The notes under the pieces were generated by a model. That model was not told where the DNA came from, did no database searches, and saw only the letters and a list, made by a program, of their open reading frames with translations. Position numbers and translations under genes: made by a program. A stretch of DNA of 64,000 nt from NCBI GenBank assembly GCA_021806645.1, contig JAJZQX010000003.1:1-64000 (forward strand). The letters run 5' to 3'. The stretch is from Myxococcales bacterium (GTDB lineage Bacteria; Myxococcota; Myxococcia; Myxococcales; Anaeromyxobacteraceae). The stretch's first letter is position 1, and each line of letters starts with the position of its first letter. Below, in pieces: positions 40,173-48,474 of the stretch.

Positions 40173-40182
40173 GGGGGGGGGG
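40173..40182 (+). repeat. Homopolymeric G10 tract upstream of the RHS locus
   Basis: Ten consecutive G residues lie between a TTGACT (40159-40164) and the Cys-rich gene. Such tracts can slip during replication. The tract falls in what would be the spacer of a promoter with TTGACT as -35 box, but the putative -10 (TACGCC) is poor. Confidence 0.6.
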
Positions 40183-40206
40183 TACGCCCATGCCCTCTCA
40201 CGCTCC

Positions 40207-40788
40207 GTGGAGTGCCACTTGCGCCATTCGACCCCGACGTCCCGGAAGCAGTTGCCCGTGTTGATTGCCGTTGCCGTAGCGGTCGCCGCGCTGCCGGGAG
40301 CGGTGAGGCCGATGCTCTCCTGCCCGCTGGAGGAGAAGCCGGTCGGCGACTGCTACAACTACACGTGCGACACCGCCTCCGGCATGTGGCTGGAGGTCGG
40401 AGTGAAGGCGAACGGGAGTTCGTGCAACGACGACCGGGCGTGCACGACCGGGGACAAGTGCACGGGTGGTGTCTGCGCTGGAGCACCGACCACCACCATC
40501 TGCTGTTCCAATGGCACCCCGATTACGACCAACGTCTGCTGCTCCGCCGGGAGCCCCTTGACGGACACCCCGTGCAACGACGGGAACGCCTGCACGCAGG
40601 CCGACGCCTGCCAGGGCGGAGCCTGCGTCGGCAGCAGCCCCATCGACGCGGCCAACTGCGCAAGCTCCGCGGGCGCCTGTCGGTTCACGACCGACCGGAC
40701 GACCTACTGCTACGACAAGGCGGGGAACGTGACGGCGACACTAGTGCGCGTCCTTGGCAATGCTTGCGTGCAGTTCACTTGTCCTTGA
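40207..40788 (+). CDS. Secreted Cys-rich protein preceding the RHS gene
   Basis: This approximately 193-residue protein has a hydrophobic signal-like segment (QLPVLIAVAVAVAALPGAV) and then a Cys-rich exported domain. Two repeats of the form CNDDRACTTGDKCTGGVCAG and CNDGNACTQADACQGGACVG resemble Cys-rich repeats common in myxobacterial surface proteins. Near the end is CYDKAGNVTATLV, reminiscent of an RHS YD repeat. The start is uncertain: GTG 40207 keeps a basic n-region; GTG 40258 and TTG 40261 are alternatives. An ATG at 40190 is in another frame and soon stops. It is 13 nt before the RHS start and may be a separated N-terminal part of the same system. Confidence 0.55.
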   Translation: MECHLRHSTPTSRKQLPVLIAVAVAVAALPGAVRPMLSCPLEEKPVGDCYNYTCDTASGMWLEVGVKANGSSCNDDRACTTGDKCTGGVCAGAPTTTICCSNGTPITTNVCCSAGSPLTDTPCNDGNACTQADACQGGACVGSSPIDAANCASSAGACRFTTDRTTYCYDKAGNVTATLVRVLGNACVQFTCP

Positions 40789-40801
40789 GTTTGGAACCCA
40801 C

Positions 40802-43800
40802 ATGCTCGAGTCCCATCGCTCATACTCAGGACAGCGGACCTTCCTGCGCCTAGCAGTGCGCTCGGTGCTTCTCCTAGCCATGAGCGCTTGGCTCAATCGT
40901 GGAAGCGCGATGGCACAGTACTGTCAGCTCCAGTACGTCGATTTCGGAGAAATCTGTTGCAGTGGCGGTTCCTGCGCATGCAAGGAGGATGTCGTCTACT
41001 GCAGCGGAGAAGTGGCGCAGGCGGCGGGTACGTGCCCGACCGGATGGAAGGCGGACGGGGACTGTCCCAAGCGCGTCGTTGGCTCCTGTGATTGGCCTTA
41101 CAACTCGAGCAATGACGCCGGGGATGGCTGCCTTGGAAACGGGGAAACCATAGCACCAGACTCCAGCCAGCCCCAGTGCACTTGCGTCGCACAGTGTGAC
41201 CATCCGTCATGCACGACGACGCCAATGCCTCGGGCACAATGTGAGCCGCTTCCCAGGCCGGAGCCGGGAATGTGCGGCACGGGGATCAACGATCAGTGCG
41301 GTGGCGATGCAGGTCAACGCTGTGCTCCGCCAACCCAAACACCCCATCAGGAGGCAACGAGCCCAGTCGACGAGATGAACCGCGGCTGCTCCGTCGGCGA
41401 CTCCGGCGGCAGCGATCCCCTCATGCTCGCCAACCGAAGCGCCGCCACCGAGCCGTTCACGGACATCTCCTTCGAGGGACTGAGGCGGTTGTCCGTCTCG
41501 CGGACCTACTCCAGCGCTGACTTCAGCGTGCGTGGAACTGGCACCCCGGGCGTCTTCGGACGCGGTTGGCACCACGACTGGGAGGGGCACGTGCGCTGTG
41601 TCAACAACGGCATCGCCTGCCAGATCGGGATGGGGCTCGGCATCTGGCTGGACTTCAAGCGGCAACAGATCTGGTCCGCCAACTCGTTCACCTATGCCAC
41701 CGTGACCGGCATCGGCGCTTACGCAGGCGAGACGCTGGACGTCTTCACCCGGGCCGAGGTGGAGGCCTTGGGTGCCGGCGGCCAGGACCTCATGCTCCGG
41801 CGAACCAACGGCGAGTTCATCCTCTACCTGGCGGACGGCCGCGAACTCCATTTCGTCCCCACCGCCAACGGCGCTGGCTGCACCAGCCCCGATAGCAACT
41901 TCTGCTTCGACGCGAACAAGAACGGCCGCGCCCGCCTGACCACGGAACTGGACCAGACCGGCCGCGCCGTCCACCTGGCGTACAACGCGCCCGGCGCGCT
42001 CCTGACCCTGACCGACGATCTCGGCAACACCCTCGCGCTCAAGAACAGCGCGACCTGCCCGGCTCGCGTCACCTCGGCGGCCGTCAACGGCGTTGACTAC
42101 CTGTCCTACGAATACCACCCCGGCTGCGACACGCTGAAGCGCGTCTTCTCGGCCGTCACGCCCGACCTCGATCTGCGATCGTACGAATACCAGTCCATGC
42201 CGGGCCCCGGGTACCTCACCAAGGTCAGGAACTCCAGGGTCAAGACGCCCCTCGGCACCTACGTCGGCGGAGACGCCATCGCCGAGTTCGGGTACGCGGC
42301 CAATGGCGACGCCACCTCGCTTATCGACCGCGAGTCGAACATCACGGTGACCTATCCCGACGCGACGCATGACCTCGCGTCCCATCTCTTTGCCGGGAGT
42401 TCCAGTTCAGTCGGCCACACTCGTGGTGGCGGCGGCAAGGCCGGCATCGTGATGAACGATGCCGCCTTCCGGTACATGAGCTGGCTGGGCCGGTTCCTCC
42501 GCTGCCATGAGGACGCCCAGCACCACGTGCGGTACTTCGAGCGCGACACCCATCACCGCGTCACCCGGGTCGCCGAGTACTCACCGGGGGCCTACAGCTG
42601 CCAGAGCACGACACCACCGGCTGCCTCCCTCGTTCCCCTCCGCGAGGAGTGGTTCGAGTACGGCGTCCAGAAGACGGTGGCCGCAGGGACCCAGTTCAAC
42701 CCCAGCACGCCGACCAGGATCACCCGGCGGTCGATTCACGCAGCGAACGCAGGCGCCGCCGCTGACCCCTTCACCTCCGAGACCTCCGACTTCGATCGGA
42801 GCTGGAAGAGCAGCGATCCAGTGGGGTATTCCTGCGGCGGCGTCGGGCTCCCCGATGGCGCCGTGGTCTGCCGGAAGCGCGTCCGGGGCTATTCGCTCGA
42901 CGGCTATGGCAACGCGGTCGCGGAGGAACACACCACCTACAACAGCTACGATTCCCGCGGCCGGCTGGTGAAGTCGCTTGGGCCGATCTACACCGCGGGC
43001 AGCGCCCCGCTCATCAACGTCGATCCCGCCGAAGAGCGCACCTACTACGCCGACACCGACGCCGACGCCAACAAGCGGGGCCGGCTCAAGACCGTCACGC
43101 GAACGGTCAACTCCAGCCTGTCACTCACGGTCACGTACGACACCTGGGGAGCGTTCGGCCCCCAGACCATCAAGGACTACAACGGCAGCGTCCCAGGTGC
43201 GGCTGGCGGCACCACCACGCTGGCATGGGACGGCCAGGGGCGCGTGGAGGGCGTACTCACGCCCGATGGCCGCCAGGTCTCGGTCCGTTACTACGACGGC
43301 CAGTGGCCGCGCCTCATCCTGCTTGGAAGCGGTGCCGTTCGGCGCTTCAGCTACGACGACAAGGGGCGCGTGATGACCATCGAGGCGCTCTCGGGTGACC
43401 CCGATGTCCCGGGCTCCACGCCAGTGGTTGGCTGGACCGAGACCCGCACCTATGATCCGGCCGGCAACGCCACCCTCATCACGCGCAAGGACGCCAACGG
43501 CGCGGTGGTCTGGAAGCGGGAGCGGACGCACGACGCCGAGCACCGCCCGGCGACGGAGGTCCACCCGGTGCTGGCGGGCGTCAGCGCCTCGTGGGCCTTC
43601 GACCCGAGCGGCTTCCTGACCTCCTTCACCGACGAGGAGGGGCGCGTCACCGGCTTCACGCCGGACGACCTCAACAGGCCCTTCGTGGTGAAGAGGTCGG
43701 GGATGAAGCCTGACGGCGTCACGCCGGTCAGCCTCGACGTCGCCACCTACGCCTACGAGCCGGCGTCGTCCTCGATCCAGTCGGTCACCGATGGTGCTGG

Positions 43801-45688
43801 CCGCAAGACCACTTACACGCACGACGACTTCGGCAACGTCCTCACCGTCACGCCCGACGCTACGACCACTCCAGGTGGCTTCACCTACGGTTACGACGCG
43901 CGCGGGAATGTGGTCTCGCGCAGCGGCGGCGACTCGCTCATCACCTACACCTATGACGGGCTCGATCGGCTCACCTCGCTGAAGGCGAAGCAGCTGACCG
44001 CCGGGACGACCACCACGTATACCTACAGCTACGACCAGCCGAATCAGTTCGGCCGGCTCTCCAGCATCACCGAGCCTGACCGGACCACCACCTTCGGCTA
44101 TGATCCCGCCGGCAGGCTCACCTCCGAGGTGGTGCAGGAGAACGGCGTGGCCAGCATGTTGACCACCAGCTACGTCTACGACGCCGACGGGGCTCTGCAG
44201 GAGGTCCACTCGCCGGCGGGGCTCAACGTCAGGTACGAGCGCGATCCGGTCACCAGGGCGATCACCGAGGTGCGGAACGTGTCGGTCAACCCGACCACGG
44301 GGACCAGGTACGCGACCGCGATCAAGCACCTGCCATCGGGGCCGCTCACCAACCTCACCTTCCCCAGCGGGGCGACCCTGGCGCACGGCTACAACGCCCG
44401 CTATGAACCGCTCGCCGTCGTCAGTGGCCCGTTCAGCGCCAGCTACACCATGAGCCCGGCCGGTGACGTCAACGCCATCGGCCCGACCACCTTCACCTAC
44501 GACTTCCTCGACCGGCTCACGGAGATGAGCCCCGGCCACGGCCCTGGCGTCACCAGCTACAGCTACCGGTACGCTGGCGACAAGGTGACCGAGGCCTGGA
44601 CCATCGAGGCGACGCCGAAGAAGGCCTTCACCTTCGCCTACGACCTCAACTCCAACCTCTCGGCGGTGACCACCTGGTCGCCGGCCACTGGCCTGGCGAC
44701 CGGCACCACCTGCCTCGTCCACGACGCCCTCAACCGGCTCACCGCGGTGGGCCCGGCGCTGGCGACCCCCGCAGCTGGGGCCGTGGCCTGCAAGACAGAG
44801 GCGGACCTCGCCAGCGTGACGGTCCGCTTCAAGTACGACGCCCGCAACCGCCGCGTGGCCCGGCAGGACGGCGCCGGGGCCTGGAAGCAGTGGGCGCTGA
44901 TGCCGGACGGGAGCCCGCTCACCGAGTTCTGGAGGCCGACCACCAGCACCGACCCCTGGTCGAAGATTCGCGAGTACGTCTGGCTGGAGGGGAAGCCGCT
45001 GGCGCAGGTGGAGTACCCCGGCCCGACGGCCAACGAGGGGTACGTCTACTCGGTGCACACCGATCACATCGGCCTGCCGCGGGCGCTGACCAGTTCGACC
45101 GGCGCGGTGGTCTGGACGGCGGCGCCGACGCGCCCCTATGGCGACGTGGCTGAGGCGACCGCCACCGACCCGGCCAACGGCCGGACCGTGGTGACCAACC
45201 TGCGGCTGCCCGGGCAGTATGACGAGCGGCTGCTCGGCAGCGTGGGGCTCCAGGGGCCGTACTACAACTGGAACCGGTGGTACCTGCCGACCATGGGCAG
45301 GTACATGGAGTTGGACCCGATCGCCTTGGGTGGGGGGTTCAACGGGCGGTATGGGCCGAACTGGTACGGGTATGCGGAGGGGAATCCGCTCCGATACGTT
45401 GATCCCTTTGGGCTGGACCGGTACGAGGCCTGCAGGAACAAGGACCTGGGCTGGCTCATGGAGAAGATTTGTCGAAAGAGCGTCGACTGGCGGTGCGGGT
45501 CTACGCCCGGTGAAGCGTACATGTGTTGTGAAGCCGATGCCTCCGATTGTCGAACGGGTGCAAGCGGGGATACTGACGCTCTTACGAAGTGCGAACTCGA
45601 GAAGGCCAAGTGCGAGTTGAGAATCAAAGGTTCCAAGCCGAACCAACCACCGAAGCCTGCCCAGCCGCTGTGCCCCGGGAGTCGATGA
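40802..45688 (+). CDS. Exported RHS/YD-repeat polymorphic toxin
   Basis: This 1628-residue protein has an N-terminal signal sequence (FLRLAVRSVLLLAMSAWLN near 13-31) and a Cys-rich region to about residue 190. A DUF6531-like entry domain (FTDISFEGLRRLSVSRTYSS near 220-239) follows, then many YD repeats such as YTYDGLDRLTSL and FGYDPAGRLTSE, building the RHS shell. The RHS-associated core (YVYSVHTDHIGLPRALTSS, YDERLL, GRYMELDPIALGG) is near 1412-1515 and ends at YVDPFGLDR. The last 90 or so residues are a variable Cys/Lys-rich tip of no recognised family. Such proteins deliver the tip as a toxin. The tip and the N-terminal part are visibly lower in GC than the core. Confidence 0.92.
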   Translation: MLESHRSYSGQRTFLRLAVRSVLLLAMSAWLNRGSAMAQYCQLQYVDFGEICCSGGSCACKEDVVYCSGEVAQAAGTCPTGWKADGDCPKRVVGSCDWPYNSSNDAGDGCLGNGETIAPDSSQPQCTCVAQCDHPSCTTTPMPRAQCEPLPRPEPGMCGTGINDQCGGDAGQRCAPPTQTPHQEATSPVDEMNRGCSVGDSGGSDPLMLANRSAATEPFTDISFEGLRRLSVSRTYSSADFSVRGTGTPGVFGRGWHHDWEGHVRCVNNGIACQIGMGLGIWLDFKRQQIWSANSFTYATVTGIGAYAGETLDVFTRAEVEALGAGGQDLMLRRTNGEFILYLADGRELHFVPTANGAGCTSPDSNFCFDANKNGRARLTTELDQTGRAVHLAYNAPGALLTLTDDLGNTLALKNSATCPARVTSAAVNGVDYLSYEYHPGCDTLKRVFSAVTPDLDLRSYEYQSMPGPGYLTKVRNSRVKTPLGTYVGGDAIAEFGYAANGDATSLIDRESNITVTYPDATHDLASHLFAGSSSSVGHTRGGGGKAGIVMNDAAFRYMSWLGRFLRCHEDAQHHVRYFERDTHHRVTRVAEYSPGAYSCQSTTPPAASLVPLREEWFEYGVQKTVAAGTQFNPSTPTRITRRSIHAANAGAAADPFTSETSDFDRSWKSSDPVGYSCGGVGLPDGAVVCRKRVRGYSLDGYGNAVAEEHTTYNSYDSRGRLVKSLGPIYTAGSAPLINVDPAEERTYYADTDADANKRGRLKTVTRTVNSSLSLTVTYDTWGAFGPQTIKDYNGSVPGAAGGTTTLAWDGQGRVEGVLTPDGRQVSVRYYDGQWPRLILLGSGAVRRFSYDDKGRVMTIEALSGDPDVPGSTPVVGWTETRTYDPAGNATLITRKDANGAVVWKRERTHDAEHRPATEVHPVLAGVSASWAFDPSGFLTSFTDEEGRVTGFTPDDLNRPFVVKRSGMKPDGVTPVSLDVATYAYEPASSSIQSVTDGAGRKTTYTHDDFGNVLTVTPDATTTPGGFTYGYDARGNVVSRSGGDSLITYTYDGLDRLTSLKAKQLTAGTTTTYTYSYDQPNQFGRLSSITEPDRTTTFGYDPAGRLTSEVVQENGVASMLTTSYVYDADGALQEVHSPAGLNVRYERDPVTRAITEVRNVSVNPTTGTRYATAIKHLPSGPLTNLTFPSGATLAHGYNARYEPLAVVSGPFSASYTMSPAGDVNAIGPTTFTYDFLDRLTEMSPGHGPGVTSYSYRYAGDKVTEAWTIEATPKKAFTFAYDLNSNLSAVTTWSPATGLATGTTCLVHDALNRLTAVGPALATPAAGAVACKTEADLASVTVRFKYDARNRRVARQDGAGAWKQWALMPDGSPLTEFWRPTTSTDPWSKIREYVWLEGKPLAQVEYPGPTANEGYVYSVHTDHIGLPRALTSSTGAVVWTAAPTRPYGDVAEATATDPANGRTVVTNLRLPGQYDERLLGSVGLQGPYYNWNRWYLPTMGRYMELDPIALGGGFNGRYGPNWYGYAEGNPLRYVDPFGLDRYEACRNKDLGWLMEKICRKSVDWRCGSTPGEAYMCCEADASDCRTGASGDTDALTKCELEKAKCELRIKGSKPNQPPKPAQPLCPGSR
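44585..45320 (+). repeat. RHS core direct repeat, copy 1 (parent gene)
   Basis: About 736 bp of the parent RHS core recur almost unchanged at 46626-47358. The repeat runs from the codons for VTEAWTIEATPKKAF to MELDPI and ends where the two tips diverge. One 3-nt gap near 44684 distinguishes the copies. Confidence 0.9.
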
Positions 45689-45690
45689 CG

Positions 45691-46182
45691 ATGTCGGCAA
45701 AGAACATATGGGTCGTGCTAGGAGCCCTGGTGGTCGGGCTGCTTGCCGGAGCCGGATCGATGGCTGCGTTGTCGGCTCGAGCGAGCAGCCTATTCCTTCA
45801 GGAGGCACGGTTTAGGTTCGCTACCGAGAGTGCCGATTCAACCAAGTTAGCATACGGATTGGGCAACTGGGCGCAGGCCGACATTCACGCTGCGTGTCTG
45901 GTTGCGCTTGAGGCAGAGACCAGGACCTTCGATGCCGAAGCAACTTGGTGGACACCGGGTTACTCGTTGTCCGGACTATGGGTAACGAAGGCAACCCGCT
46001 ACCCGGTCCCAGATCGGAAGCAGCTTCTGGCGCTCTCCCACGCGCGGCGCGGCGCGGTGATGGAAGCGGCGGGACGTCGGGACGACGCGGGGCGTGAATA
46101 CGCCCTCTCAGTGAAGTTGACTGGGAATGGGAGTGTCGCATCTTGGCGAGAGGCCGGGAAGCTAGCCTTGGGCGGGAAGTAG
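45691..46182 (+). CDS. Small membrane-anchored protein, candidate immunity 1
   Basis: This 163-residue protein starts with one membrane span (AKNIWVVLGALVVGLLAGAG near 3-22) and has a helical, probably periplasmic domain (LGNWAQADIHAACLVALEAE, LALSHARRGAVMEAAGRRDD). It follows the RHS tip with almost no gap: an ATG at 45685 overlaps the RHS stop as ATGA, and ATG 45691 has GGGAG at good spacing. Position directly after a variable tip and low similarity to anything recognised fit an immunity protein. That role is inference from location. Base composition is less GC-rich than flanking genes. Confidence 0.65.
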   Translation: MSAKNIWVVLGALVVGLLAGAGSMAALSARASSLFLQEARFRFATESADSTKLAYGLGNWAQADIHAACLVALEAETRTFDAEATWWTPGYSLSGLWVTKATRYPVPDRKQLLALSHARRGAVMEAAGRRDDAGREYALSVKLTGNGSVASWREAGKLALGGK

Positions 46183-46194
46183 ACCGAGGTCACC

Positions 46195-46533
46195 ATGGCG
46201 CGCCATCAACGCCGCTTCGCAGCTGTCCTTGTCCTGGCTGCCTTGTCCGCTTGCTCGAAGCCAGAGACCGGAGGAATCCGGGAGTCAGGTGGTGCCACCC
46301 TCCTCACCGGCCCCGTCCTCGAACAGCTCGACGCGCCGCCGTACACGTATCTCCGCTTGAAGACCACCACCGGCGAGGTCTGGGCCGCCGTCCCCACCAC
46401 CGGCGCCGTGAACCGCGAGAAGCCGGTCACCATCCGCAGCTCCGGGGCGTTCAAGAACTTCTACGCCAGCCCGGCGGCACGGCGGTTCGAGGTGCTGCAC
46501 GTGGGGACGCTGGAGCCGGCGGGGAAGCCGTGA
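46195..46533 (+). CDS. Small OB-fold-like lipoprotein, copy 1
   Basis: This 112-residue protein has a signal peptide with lipobox LSAC near residue 20. The mature part (TGPVLEQLDAPPYTYLRLKT, GEVWAAVP, NREKPVTIRSSGAFKNFYAS) resembles the small NrfJ-like/OB-fold exported proteins, based on the recurrent YTYLxLxT...E-W-A-A-V-P pattern. The same mature sequence recurs in the gene at 48130-48474, while the signal peptides differ. Its stop overlaps a GTG that opens the RHS orphan. It may belong to the toxin cassette, for example as a periplasmic accessory or immunity factor; this is speculative. Confidence 0.75.
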   Translation: MARHQRRFAAVLVLAALSACSKPETGGIRESGGATLLTGPVLEQLDAPPYTYLRLKTTTGEVWAAVPTTGAVNREKPVTIRSSGAFKNFYASPAARRFEVLHVGTLEPAGKP

Positions 46534-46597
46534 CGGCAGCTCTCCCCCGAAATCCACTTTGGGCGCCCAAAGTTGCGAAGGAGGGGCTCCGGTCGGG
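46299..46597 (+). repeat. Lipoprotein-stub direct repeat, copy 1
   Basis: This 299-bp segment recurs at 48240-48538 with only about three base differences. It covers the mature lipoprotein and the first 22 or so codons of the RHS orphan frame (VTAALPRNPLWAPKVAKEG). The copies diverge sharply at both ends, which marks recombination boundaries. Confidence 0.92.
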
Positions 46598-47861
46598 ACT
46601 TGAGGCGAAGTACGAGCGCGACCCAGTGACCGAGGCCTGGACCATCGAGGCGACGCCGAAGAAGGCCTTCACCTTCGCCTACGACCTCAACTCCAACCTC
46701 TCGGCGGTGACCACCTGGTCGGCCACCGGCCTGGCCACCGGCACCACCTGCCTCGTCCACGACGCCCTCGATCGGCTCACGACGGTCGGCCCGGCGCTGG
46801 CGACCCCCGCAGCTGGGGCCGTGGCCTGCAAGACAGAGGCGGACCTCGCCAGCGTGACGGTCCGCTTCAAGTACGACGCCCGCAACCGCCGCGTGGCCCG
46901 GCAGGACGGCGCCGGGGCCTGGAAGCAGTGGGCGCTGATGCCGGACGGGAGCCCGCTCACCGAGTTCTGGAGGCCGACCACCAGCACCGACCCCTGGTCG
47001 AAGATTCGCGAGTACGTCTGGTTGGAGGGGCGTCCGCTGGCGCAGGTGGAGTACCCCGGCCCGACGGCCAACGAGGGGTACGTCTACTCGGTGCACACCG
47101 ATCACATCGGCCTGCCGCGGGCGCTGACCAACTCGACCGGCGCGGTGGTCTGGACGGCGGCGCCGACGCGCCCCTATGGCGACGTGGCTGAGGCGACCGC
47201 CACCGACCCGGCCAACGGCCGGACCGTGGTGACCAACCTGCGGCTGCCGGGCCAGTACGACGAGCGGCTGCTGGCCAGCGTCGGCATCCAGGGGCCCTAC
47301 TACAACTGGAACCGGTGGTACCTGCCGACCATGGGCAGGTACATGGAGTTGGATCCGATTGCGCTCTGGGGGAGCTTCAACACGCCCTTCGGTGTCGCTT
47401 GGTACGGCTACGCTCGCCAAAGGCCGCTGGTCCTGATCGACAGGGCTGGCCTTGATGAAACGGACTGGTCCAACTGGGGCGGCGGAGCGCGAATCCCGCC
47501 CATCTTCTTCGGCCCGACCAACGGCAACTGGGGCGGCATGTGCTGGGGTGGCGGCCGAGCATCCTGTGACGGGAAGGGCAATGGTCCCGGGCTGCCAATG
47601 GACAGCGGAGACGACGCCTACATGGGCCATGACCTCTGCTACGGAGAGTGTTCCGGAATCGCCAACCCGAAGCTCAGGAACTCCTGCGTCTCCATGTGCG
47701 ATCGAAGCCTGATCGACGACCTCAACAAGCTCAACGAAGATCCTCGGACGTGGCCGAGGCCCCCGAGGCCAGGCACTGAAGCGGATAGCCGAAACTACTG
47801 CGACCTGGCGAAGCAGAACTTCCTCTGCTCGGGATACCCCGAGAAGTGCAAGAGGAAGTAG
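46530..47861 (+). CDS. Orphan RHS core with phospholipase A2-like toxin tip
   Basis: This 443-residue frame starts at GTG 46530 overlapping the lipoprotein stop and lacks a signal peptide and the N-terminal RHS shell. After a 22-residue stub come YERDPVT and then RHS core nearly identical to the parent protein, up to MELDPIALWG. The tip (from about residue 305) contains GNWGGMCWGGG, GPGLPMDSGDDAYMGHDLCYGEC with His367-Asp368, and CDRSLIDDLNKL. This matches the Gly-rich loop, Pro-x-Asp and His-Asp-x-C-Y motif of secreted phospholipase A2. It may be a silent cassette, an expressed fragment or the product of rearrangement. Confidence 0.8.
   Translation: MTAALPRNPLWAPKVAKEGLRSGLEAKYERDPVTEAWTIEATPKKAFTFAYDLNSNLSAVTTWSATGLATGTTCLVHDALDRLTTVGPALATPAAGAVACKTEADLASVTVRFKYDARNRRVARQDGAGAWKQWALMPDGSPLTEFWRPTTSTDPWSKIREYVWLEGRPLAQVEYPGPTANEGYVYSVHTDHIGLPRALTNSTGAVVWTAAPTRPYGDVAEATATDPANGRTVVTNLRLPGQYDERLLASVGIQGPYYNWNRWYLPTMGRYMELDPIALWGSFNTPFGVAWYGYARQRPLVLIDRAGLDETDWSNWGGGARIPPIFFGPTNGNWGGMCWGGGRASCDGKGNGPGLPMDSGDDAYMGHDLCYGECSGIANPKLRNSCVSMCDRSLIDDLNKLNEDPRTWPRPPRPGTEADSRNYCDLAKQNFLCSGYPEKCKRK
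46626..47358 (+). repeat. RHS core direct repeat, copy 2 (orphan)
   Basis: About 733 bp match parent positions 44585-45320 with few changes. Just upstream, 46609-46629 aligns with parent 44231-44254 (codons YERDPVT) instead of the sequence adjacent to the repeat, so about 340 bp of core are missing in the orphan. Confidence 0.9.
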
Positions 47862-47863
47862 CG

Positions 47864-48133
47864 ATGAATCGAATCCTCTGGCTGCTGTTCCTGACGCTCA
47901 ACGTGGCTACGTGGTTGGTCTACCGCCTCGCTTGGATGACGGACTGGTACTTCGTGGGCCAGGGCTGGCTGGCGGCAGTCAGCGTCGCTGTGGCCCTCGC
48001 ACTGGTTGCTCGCGGGCATCGAGCCAAGAGAGACGTGTTGCTCTTGGTGGTCGGCCTCGTGGTGGGCCAATGGCCCGTCTGGTCGCGGTACCTGGCGCTT
48101 GCGGTCTGGCGCTACAGGGGCTTTGCCCCATGA
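47864..48133 (+). CDS. Small integral membrane protein, candidate immunity 2
   Basis: This 89-residue protein has two to three membrane spans (ILWLLFLTLNVATWLVYRLA near 3-22, WLAAVSVAVALALVA near 35-49, VLLLVVGLVVGQW near 57-69). It starts 2 nt after the stop of the phospholipase-like tip with AGAGGAAG at good spacing and ends in an ATGA overlap with the second lipoprotein. A membrane-embedded protein next to a membrane-lipid-attacking tip is a natural candidate immunity protein. No family was recognised, so the role is inferred from position. Confidence 0.65.
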   Translation: MNRILWLLFLTLNVATWLVYRLAWMTDWYFVGQGWLAAVSVAVALALVARGHRAKRDVLLLVVGLVVGQWPVWSRYLALAVWRYRGFAP

Positions 48134-48474
48134 GTCGGCAACTCAAGGCTACTGTTTGCGCCGCAGTCCTGATTGCAATGCTGCCGGCATGCTCGAAGGG
48201 CCCGGCCCAGTCCGCCCCACTCTCCTCCCCCGGCCAGATCCTCCTCACCGGCCCCGTCCTCGAACAGCTCGACGCGCCGCCGTACACGTATCTCCGCTTG
48301 AAGACCACCACCGGCGAGGTCTGGGCCGCCGTCCCCACCACCGGCGCCGTGAACCGCGAGAAGCCGGTCACCATCCGCAGCTCCGGGGCGTTCAAGAACT
48401 TCTACGCCAGCCCGGCGGCGCGGCGGTTCGAGGTGCTGCACGTCGGCACGCTGGAGCCGGCGGGGAAGCCGTGA
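48130..48474 (+). CDS. Small OB-fold-like lipoprotein, copy 2
   Basis: This 114-residue lipoprotein has a signal peptide with lipobox LPAC near residue 21. From TGPVLEQLDAPPYTYLRLKT onward its mature region is identical to that of the gene at 46195-46533, except for silent changes. The first 37 residues are unrelated to copy 1, so the common part was copied or exchanged by recombination while the signal peptides remained distinct. ATG 48130 overlaps the previous stop. Confidence 0.75.
   Translation: MSRQLKATVCAAVLIAMLPACSKGPAQSAPLSSPGQILLTGPVLEQLDAPPYTYLRLKTTTGEVWAAVPTTGAVNREKPVTIRSSGAFKNFYASPAARRFEVLHVGTLEPAGKP

Noticed and set aside
40190-40264. ATG at 40190 as the start of the Cys-rich gene
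   Set aside because: It is in a different frame and meets a stop after 24 codons.
46530-47861. Orphan RHS core as a normal independent secreted RHS protein
   Set aside because: It has no signal peptide or N-terminal shell-building region, so it was annotated as an orphan cassette.
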